Below are positions 6,132 to 11,698 of a stretch of 11,698 nt of DNA, one piece after another. Origin of the DNA: Bacillota bacterium (lineage in GTDB: Bacteria > Bacillota > Clostridia > Lachnospirales > Lachnospiraceae); NCBI GenBank assembly GCA_023387635.1, contig JAEWHU010000222.1, positions 1 through 11,698 of the forward strand, in the 5' to 3' direction. The notes under the pieces are model-generated. The model had not been told where the DNA came from and made no database searches. It saw nothing but the letters and a program-made list of their open reading frames with translations. Both the position numbers and the translations under genes were made by a program. The stretch's first letter is position 1. Each line of letters starts with the position of its first letter.

Positions 6132-9100
6132 ATGAAAAAATTTAATTATGGGCTAAAAAAATATATGGCATTATTCTTATCGATAGTATTAGTACTTTCT
6201 TCAGTTGCTTCAGTAAGAGCATTAGATTTTATCCATAGTGATGAAAATCGCCATTATCTTGTTTACAATGATATAGATGCGCTTACTGAGCGTATTGTTA
6301 ATGCATATGAAACAAGTAATTATGCAATACTTGGGGAAAATATTTTTCTTCCTCTAGTAGATGGTAACGAAATTCAAGAAGGTGAAAATTATATTATTGA
6401 TATACTAGAAAAATTATCTGGAAAGTACTTAATTGATACTGTATCTGTTATGGAGAATTTAACAGTATACCTTACAGTAGACATTGATACATTAGAATTT
6501 TATTTATTGGTTTCTAATAATACAGATAGGGAGCATTTTGTTACATTAGTTTTTGCAGATGGAATGGAATTTGAGTCATTTGCAGTGAATTATTCATTTT
6601 CTCTTGCAGATGAAGAATTAAAAGACGTAGTTGAAGAAGAAACAACGGATGAAGTTGAAGAAGAAATAACGGATGAGGTTGAAGAAGAAACAACGGATGA
6701 GGTTGAGGAAGAAACAACGGATGAGGTTGAGGAAGAAACAACAGATGAGATTGAAGTAGAATCAACAGATGAGATTGAAGAAGAAACAACAGAAGGCGTT
6801 GAAGAAGAAGCAGACGCAACTGATGAACAAAATAATCCTTCTAATGGAGATAATCAACGGGTAGAGGATAATGAACCAACTGAACAAATGAATCGTAATC
6901 CAAATGAGACTAATATAAGGGGTATTATAAGTGAACATCAAGCTCATAATGTAAATGAAAATCTCAATACAATAGATAACGAAGATGTAAATGAAGATAA
7001 CAGTAATGAAGAGGGAAATGAAGATAGCAGTAATGAAGATATAAATGAAGATATAAATGAAGACATCAACGAGGATGTAAATGAAGGTGTCAATGAAGAT
7101 GAAAATGAAGATATGATTGATGACAACAATGAAGATGGAAAAGATGATGGTGATGAAGCTGGAGATGATGTAACTGAAGAAGATGAGAAGGAAGAAGAAA
7201 ATGAAGAAGATGTAGAAAATGAAGAAGATGAAGAAGATGTAGAAAATGAAGAAAATGAAGAAAATGAAGAAAATGAAGAAGAGGAACCGGTAATCGGCAA
7301 AGTCCTTATAGGAAGGTTATTAAATGATATTGTTATGAGTAAGAACTCAATTTCTTTACTTTCTACTCCAAGTTCTGCAACATCTGTAGAGTTTCGTTAT
7401 AATGCATCTGATTATTTGCCTACTATTACTAAAACAAGTATAGATAATGGAGATGGAACTTATACAATAACTTTAACAGTAAAAGGTAACAATGAAATAA
7501 TAACTAAGAAAACTCCAATTAATCTAGTATTAGCACTTGATGTATCTAATAGTATGTATTGGGCTATGAATGATACATCATTGCAAAAAAACTTTGACAT
7601 TAATACAGAGCCAAAACATTATAAGTATAATGATCCATTAGTAGAATCAAGATGGAGAGTATTGCAGAATTCCATTACTGAAATTATTGATAACGTGCTT
7701 ACTGTTAATGGTAGCCAAATTAGTATTGTTATGTTTTCGGGTGATAATCATAAGACCAATTATAATTGGGATGAATTAAATTATTCCATTTTATCACAAT
7801 GGAGTAGTAATCCAGAGGACATAAAAAGAACCTATTTGGATAAAGAATTATATATGTTGACTCATGGTTCAGGCGGACAATTTAATGAGTATGGCGGAGA
7901 TAAGGAAGGTGCTGGTGGAACGAATGGAGCAGCAGGTTTCTATGCATCAGGATTGCAATTTAGTAAAAATAATAATTCGAATCCTAATTATTTAATTTAT
8001 ATATCCGATGGTATAGCAAATCGTTATATAAGTGAAAATAATAATCGTAGAACAGTAACGGATAGTATCCCAGGTTATTCTAATAATACAGAATCATGGT
8101 TCCAGCAAATTGCATTAAAAACCATATCATTTGCGTGGAAAGTAAAAAGTGATTATAATGCAAAGATATATACAATAGGTATTAGTGGAGCGCTTGATAC
8201 AACGCAAGGCAAACGAATTGGTGGATATTTAATGAATCCAACAACGAATAAATATCAAGAGAATTACTATACAGCAGCTACCTCAAGTCAATTATCCAAT
8301 GCCTTAACTGAAATAAATAATAGCATATCAGGTAAGAAATTATCTAATCTAGTAGTAAAAGACCAACTAAGTAAGTATGTAACTTATGAAGGTGATTTAC
8401 TCCAAGATGGTAGTAGTGCATCTATTGATGAGAATGGCCTCATTACTTGGGATGTAGCTAGTGAATTAAGCAAATCTGAGACTAGGCAATTAAGTTATAA
8501 AGTTAAAGTTAATAATGCAGCAGCCTACGAAGATGAGAGTAAACTTACTCCCCAAGGAGATTATGATCCTACAGACAATAATCTTATCGGATACTATGAG
8601 AATGAGAAAATTGATGAGAAGTATTATTTCCATTCAAACGAATATGCAATATTAGAATATGATGATATTAATGGTGATGATTCTTATATGTATTTTCCAC
8701 ATCCAGTAGTAAAACCTACTGCGAAACCTTATAAACTCATCATTAATAAAGCTATTAAAGTAGGTGATGAAGTTCCAGAAGATGTATTATTTGATTTCTT
8801 AATTAAGATCAAGGGAAAACCATATGTAGGTACTGTAGTTACACCAAGAGGTGAAATATCTGTAGCAGATGGTAAGATATCTCTTAAAGCAAATGAAACA
8901 GCTTATTTATATGTGGAAGGTAATAAAGACGGAACTTTAATACCATATGAAGTAACTGAATTGCAATATGTAAATGAATTAGCTATATCAGAATTAGTGG
9001 ATGTTACTGTAGTACAAGGAAATGGTAAACGAAATGGTAATGTTGTAAGTGGTACAATAGGTGATAATGGAAGTTCTACTGCTACAAAACAATATTACAT

Positions 9101-10142
9101 GTATACTACAACTACAAAAGGAAGTACCAAGACATATACATGGTATTCCTCTAGCAATGGTATAAATAACTGGGTAGATACAGGTATAATTGAAAATACT
9201 AAAGCATCTACACCAACCATACCTCCTATATTTGGTAGTAGTTATACTACATCAATAAAATATTATGATTCGAAAAATGTGCTTGTAGAAACTCCTACAG
9301 ATTTAAATCTGGATTATATAGAAGGTGAAAAAATAAGTACAGGAACCACTATAAAAGTAAAAGATAATTCTAAAGGTATTATTTTTAACTATTATAAGCA
9401 AAATAATAAAGAAAATTACTATGATGGTTCCGAATACAAATATAAAAGCAATGGATATGTATCACTAAGTAATATTTTAAAGAATTATGGTAGTGGATAT
9501 GAAAAGGTTGGATATCAGCAATATGGAAGCAAAAACAATGATTATTATAGAACAGTAATTTTTTATAATCCAGTAGAAGCAAAAACAGTATATGAAGTTA
9601 CCACAAATGCTAATACAAAACCTAAAACAACCATAACGGAATTAACTTTTACAAATAGTTATATGCTAGTATATGGTAGTATTACAATTAATAAATCAAT
9701 AAATGATTATTATTCTATACACGGCAATCCAGTATTCCTTTATCGTTTGGATAAAATGGATGGTAATAATATCATAGACACTTATTACGATTTTATCGAA
9801 TTTAAAATTGATGAAAGTGAGTATAATTCAACTTATATTATGGATGGTGATGTGATTAATTCTAAATCAAGTGATATTGCAACTTCATTATTATTTGACG
9901 ATTTAACTCCAGGAACCTATGTATTAACTGAATTACAGCCAATTAGATATGCATTCCATAAAGGAGTCATCGATAATGGCATTGCTATGATTGATAATAA
10001 TGGCAAAGCAACTATAGAAATCAAGTCAACTAATAAGGAAGTTGAATTGACTTATTACAATGAGAAAGTAAATAATGAAAATTTCTCACATACTGATGTA
10101 GTACGTAATACCTTCACAATAAGAAAAGAACCAACAAGATAA
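6132..10142 (+). CDS. Large secreted vWA-CnaB adhesin-like protein with acidic repeat stalk
   Basis: A 1336-aa surface or secreted protein. A signal peptide (cleavage likely after VRA, residue 30) precedes an unrecognised domain (about 31-165) and a very acidic repeat region (about 167-385). The vWA domain then shows a complete metal-binding set: DVSNS (Asp470, Ser472, Ser474), Thr597 and Asp626 in ISDG. It is flanked by NGDGTYTITLTVKG before it and NLVVKDQLSKYV after it, as in pilus-tip adhesins such as RrgA where vWA is inserted in a CnaB fold. Two CnaB-like domains follow, each with a possible isopeptide Lys/Glu/Asn set (873/943/1175 and 1188/1267/1310). The C-terminus has no LPXTG motif and no membrane helix. 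I chose the ATG at 6132 because the in-frame GTG at 6123 lies inside the AGAGGTG ribosome site. It is last in the operon, 47 nt after the LPQTG gene. Adhesion is the inferred role. Confidence 0.88.
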   Translation: MKKFNYGLKKYMALFLSIVLVLSSVASVRALDFIHSDENRHYLVYNDIDALTERIVNAYETSNYAILGENIFLPLVDGNEIQEGENYIIDILEKLSGKYLIDTVSVMENLTVYLTVDIDTLEFYLLVSNNTDREHFVTLVFADGMEFESFAVNYSFSLADEELKDVVEEETTDEVEEEITDEVEEETTDEVEEETTDEVEEETTDEIEVESTDEIEEETTEGVEEEADATDEQNNPSNGDNQRVEDNEPTEQMNRNPNETNIRGIISEHQAHNVNENLNTIDNEDVNEDNSNEEGNEDSSNEDINEDINEDINEDVNEGVNEDENEDMIDDNNEDGKDDGDEAGDDVTEEDEKEEENEEDVENEEDEEDVENEENEENEENEEEEPVIGKVLIGRLLNDIVMSKNSISLLSTPSSATSVEFRYNASDYLPTITKTSIDNGDGTYTITLTVKGNNEIITKKTPINLVLALDVSNSMYWAMNDTSLQKNFDINTEPKHYKYNDPLVESRWRVLQNSITEIIDNVLTVNGSQISIVMFSGDNHKTNYNWDELNYSILSQWSSNPEDIKRTYLDKELYMLTHGSGGQFNEYGGDKEGAGGTNGAAGFYASGLQFSKNNNSNPNYLIYISDGIANRYISENNNRRTVTDSIPGYSNNTESWFQQIALKTISFAWKVKSDYNAKIYTIGISGALDTTQGKRIGGYLMNPTTNKYQENYYTAATSSQLSNALTEINNSISGKKLSNLVVKDQLSKYVTYEGDLLQDGSSASIDENGLITWDVASELSKSETRQLSYKVKVNNAAAYEDESKLTPQGDYDPTDNNLIGYYENEKIDEKYYFHSNEYAILEYDDINGDDSYMYFPHPVVKPTAKPYKLIINKAIKVGDEVPEDVLFDFLIKIKGKPYVGTVVTPRGEISVADGKISLKANETAYLYVEGNKDGTLIPYEVTELQYVNELAISELVDVTVVQGNGKRNGNVVSGTIGDNGSSTATKQYYMYTTTTKGSTKTYTWYSSSNGINNWVDTGIIENTKASTPTIPPIFGSSYTTSIKYYDSKNVLVETPTDLNLDYIEGEKISTGTTIKVKDNSKGIIFNYYKQNNKENYYDGSEYKYKSNGYVSLSNILKNYGSGYEKVGYQQYGSKNNDYYRTVIFYNPVEAKTVYEVTTNANTKPKTTITELTFTNSYMLVYGSITINKSINDYYSIHGNPVFLYRLDKMDGNNIIDTYYDFIEFKIDESEYNSTYIMDGDVINSKSSDIATSLLFDDLTPGTYVLTELQPIRYAFHKGVIDNGIAMIDNNGKATIEIKSTNKEVELTYYNEKVNNENFSHTDVVRNTFTIRKEPTR
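6630..6821 (+). repeat. Eight tandem 24-bp repeats encoding VEEETTDE octads
   Basis: Eight in-phase 24-bp units begin at 6630, 6654, 6678, 6702, 6726, 6750, 6774 and 6798. The first five are nearly identical (VEEE(T/I)TDE); the last three are degraded (IEVESTDE, IEEETTEG, VEEEADAT). They lie inside the vWA protein and would form an acidic extended stalk. Near identity in the 5' units points to recent slippage or recombination. Confidence 0.92.
6978..7286 (+). repeat. NED and EEN short-repeat acidic tract
   Basis: From 6978 to 7136 the coding frame is built largely from 12-bp units encoding NED(V/I/N). After a short Asp/Gly stretch it continues to about 7286 as GAA/GAT/AAT-rich units encoding EENEEDVENEED-like runs. 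It continues the acidic stalk of the vWA protein and ends before the vWA-associated region. High negative charge suggests cation binding or an extended conformation. Confidence 0.85.
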
Positions 10143-10429
10143 GTTATAAAAAAAAGTTATAACAAAAAATGTTATATTGTATTAATCAAATGTAGCATCA
10201 AATAGTATAAATCTATATAAGATATGAAGTAATAAATATTGTAAGTGACCCTATATATTAGAAGTTAACTAATATATAGGGCCATTTTATATGTAATTTA
10301 CCAAGGAAAAATTATATTTGTTGCAAATATAAAGAATCATTTGACCAAATAATAGGTTCTTATATGGAAAAGTACACTATTAATGTAAAGACTTTCTAAT
10401 TTTTATTGTACAAATATCCTTTTATTGTA
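10143..10429. other. Intergenic stretch between the adhesin operon and the hydrolase gene
   Basis: No gene is seen. The left end has A tracts with three GTTATA copies (10143, 10156, 10171). A strong hairpin lies at 10249-10281 and is listed separately. A 7-bp inverted repeat, ATATTTG-TTG-CAAATAT (10314-10330), could be a protein-binding site. TTTATTGTA occurs twice, 19 bp apart (10402-10410 and 10421-10429), just upstream of the hydrolase promoter. Confidence 0.5.
10249..10288 (+). terminator. Probable terminator of the sipW-vWA operon
   Basis: A perfect 13-bp stem (10249-10261 with 10269-10281) closes a 7-nt loop. After one mismatch, further pairs (10243-10247 with 10283-10287) extend it. 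Only four T follow, so the T tract is short, but position and stem strength fit the end of the operon about 107 nt after the stop codon. Confidence 0.7.
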
Positions 10430-10458
10430 TTGACATAATTTTGAACTCTTGATATAAT
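10430..10458 (+). promoter_or_regulatory. Consensus vegetative (sigma-A type) promoter of the NlpC/P60 gene
   Basis: A perfect TTGACA (10430-10435) and a perfect TATAAT (10453-10458) are separated by exactly 17 bp. Transcription would start near 10465, leaving a leader of about 77 nt before the ATG. The hydrolase is therefore an independent, probably well-expressed transcription unit. Confidence 0.9.
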
Positions 10459-10471
10459 TAATTAAAATATA

Positions 10472-10488
10472 TGTAACATATTTGTAAC
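10472..10488 (+). promoter_or_regulatory. WalR-like direct repeat downstream of the promoter
   Basis: TGTAAC-N5-TGTAAC matches the known WalR (YycF) site pattern TGTWAH-N5-TGTWAH. WalR controls wall hydrolases of the NlpC/P60 type in Bacillus. The box lies about 14 bp after the -10 element, in the early transcribed region, a position more typical of repression than activation unless a second promoter lies downstream. Confidence 0.55.
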
Positions 10489-10541
10489 AACTTTTTAGTT
10501 TATATGAAATATGTTCAAAGTGGAAGCTTAGGAGGAACACA

Positions 10542-11600
10542 ATGAATCAAATTAGTAAAAACTTTTTAAAAGTTTCAACTTTATGTGTTGCCAGTACATT
10601 ATTAATGACATTTAACACAAAAATAGCAGATGCTTCTAATATCATAGGGGATATACCAGTAGCTGGCGTATCTTATACCATAGATAAATATAACGAGGCT
10701 TGTGATATAGTTGCCGCATATGATATAGCAATCGCAGCACTTGATAAAGGTGCAGCAGATAATGAATATAAGAACTTTGGTATCTCTAATGTATCTGATT
10801 ATTTAAATATAAGAAAAGAACCAGGTGAAGGAAAAACTGTTATCGGTAAATTACCAAAGAACGCAAGTTGTAATATAATAGAATATACAGATAATGGTTG
10901 GGCAAAAATTAAATCCGGAAAAGTAACTGGTTATGTAAAAGCAGATTATTTGGTAACTGGTAATGATGCAGTTGCATTAGCGAAAAAGGTTGGAAGTTTA
11001 GTAGCCACAGTAACTACGACAACGTTAAATGTTAGAGAAGAGCCATCTTTACTTGGTAATGTAGTAACCAGTGTTCCTATTGACGAAGAGTTAGAAGTAG
11101 TTGAATTAACATCTGAATGGGTAAAAGTAAAAATTGATAATGACGAAGGTTATGTATCAAGACAATATGTAAAGTTGTCCTATGAACTTAGTAAAGCAAT
11201 TACATTTGATGAAGGTGATATAGTAGGTGTTTCTGGTACAAGAAATAGATTAGTATCATTTGCTAAAAAGTATTTAGGTGGAAGATATGTATGGGGTGGT
11301 ACAACACTTGGTAAAGGTGTTGATTGTTCAGGATTTACTCAACAAGTTTATAAGAACTTTGGCATCTCAATTCCACGTACATCAGGAGCTCAAGCAAGTT
11401 CTGGAACTACAATAAAAGTTTCTAATGTGAAACCTGGTGATTTAGTATTCTATGGTAATGGTCGTGGAGGTATTAATCACGTTGCAATCTATATCGGTAA
11501 CGGCCAAGTAATACATGCAAGTAATCCAAGATCAGGTATTAAAATATCTAATATGTATTATAGAACACCAGCAAAAGCAGTACGTTATATAAATGATTAA
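10542..11600 (+). CDS. Secreted SH3-SH3-NlpC/P60 peptidoglycan hydrolase
   Basis: A cell-wall endopeptidase, likely cutting within the stem peptide (the family typically cleaves D-Glu to diamino acid bonds). The 352-aa protein has a signal peptide (cleavage likely after ADA, residue 31), a short alpha-helical stretch (about 45-75) and two bacterial SH3 domains (about 79-138 and 154-213; SDYLNIRKEPG and TTLNVREEPS openings). The C-terminal NlpC/P60 domain (about 232-350) has Cys262 in VDCSGF, His313 in INHVAIYIG and His325 in VIHAS as the catalytic set. The enzyme looks intact. AGGAGG (10530-10535) lies 6 nt before the ATG. It has its own consensus promoter and a strong terminator, so it is monocistronic. 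The WalR-like box fits a wall-homeostasis role rather than membership of the fibre system. Confidence 0.95.
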   Translation: MNQISKNFLKVSTLCVASTLLMTFNTKIADASNIIGDIPVAGVSYTIDKYNEACDIVAAYDIAIAALDKGAADNEYKNFGISNVSDYLNIRKEPGEGKTVIGKLPKNASCNIIEYTDNGWAKIKSGKVTGYVKADYLVTGNDAVALAKKVGSLVATVTTTTLNVREEPSLLGNVVTSVPIDEELEVVELTSEWVKVKIDNDEGYVSRQYVKLSYELSKAITFDEGDIVGVSGTRNRLVSFAKKYLGGRYVWGGTTLGKGVDCSGFTQQVYKNFGISIPRTSGAQASSGTTIKVSNVKPGDLVFYGNGRGGINHVAIYIGNGQVIHASNPRSGIKISNMYYRTPAKAVRYIND

Positions 11601-11614
11601 TTATTAAATTATTG

Positions 11615-11656
11615 AACTGTTATGAAATGACGTGGTTATTTCATAACAGTTTTTTA
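11615..11656 (+). terminator. Strong Rho-independent terminator of the NlpC/P60 gene
   Basis: A perfect 14-bp stem (11615-11628 with 11638-11651) closes a 9-nt loop and runs into a T tract at 11650-11655, 14 nt after the stop codon. Nothing is recognised in the remaining 40 or so bases of the window. Confidence 0.93.
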
Positions 11657-11698
11657 CTTTTTAGTTATTGCACGCTTCGGATCAATCCAGTATAAATA

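Noticed and set aside
6630..7136. Regular repeats suggesting a CRISPR array
   Set aside because: The 24-bp and 12-bp units are contiguous, coding and without unique spacers.
6541..7300. Long open frames on the minus strand opposite the acidic region (Leu-rich and Ser-rich products)
   Set aside because: They are low-complexity mirror images of the GAA/GAT-rich repeats in the vWA gene, with no ribosome site or family resemblance.
10143..10180. Three GTTATA copies in A tracts after the vWA stop codon
   Set aside because: Spacing is uneven (13 and 15 bp) and the stretch is low complexity; no convincing terminator or binding site can be argued.
10459..10541. Possible c-di-AMP or other riboswitch before the NlpC/P60 gene
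   Set aside because: The leader is only about 77 nt and shows no conserved riboswitch core; the direct repeat is better explained as a protein site.

Overview
The window is AT-rich, low-GC Firmicutes DNA with strong AGGAGG-type ribosome binding sites. The 3' end of spoIVA at the left edge marks an endospore former. The style of the surface genes suggests a clostridial, probably Lachnospiraceae-like, host; that family-level placement is inference.

Layout: (1) positions 2-790 hold the C-terminal half of the spore-coat morphogenetic ATPase SpoIVA, which starts before the window. It converges on a minus-strand sortase gene across a shared bidirectional terminator. (2) 828-2935, minus strand: a membrane-anchored sortase and, upstream of it, a SARP/BTAD-type regulator whose C-terminus looks like a degenerate GGDEF domain. 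(3) 2936-3105: a divergent intergenic region with a perfect tandem 11-bp repeat placed like a SARP operator, 8 bp before a -10-like hexamer. (4) 3106-10142, plus strand: a likely five-gene operon encoding a SipW-type signal peptidase, two small TasA/camelysin-like proteins with SipW-type signal peptides, an LPQTG wall-anchored protein with a Pro/Thr linker, and a 1336-residue protein with an acidic repeat stalk, a von Willebrand A domain and CnaB-like domains. (5) 10143-10541: a terminator, then a consensus vegetative promoter and a WalR-like box. (6) 10542-11600: a secreted SH3-SH3-NlpC/P60 peptidoglycan hydrolase closed by a strong terminator.

Working model (inference): the SARP-like regulator switches on the divergent operon. 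SipW matures the two TasA-like subunits, which form extracellular fibres. The sortase anchors the LPQTG protein, which may tether the fibre to the wall, and the large vWA protein acts as an adhesin. The retained RxxD motif beside a lost GGDEF motif raises the possibility that the regulator senses cyclic-di-GMP, which would link this surface structure to the usual biofilm second messenger. The NlpC/P60 hydrolase has its own promoter and probably belongs to general wall maintenance.
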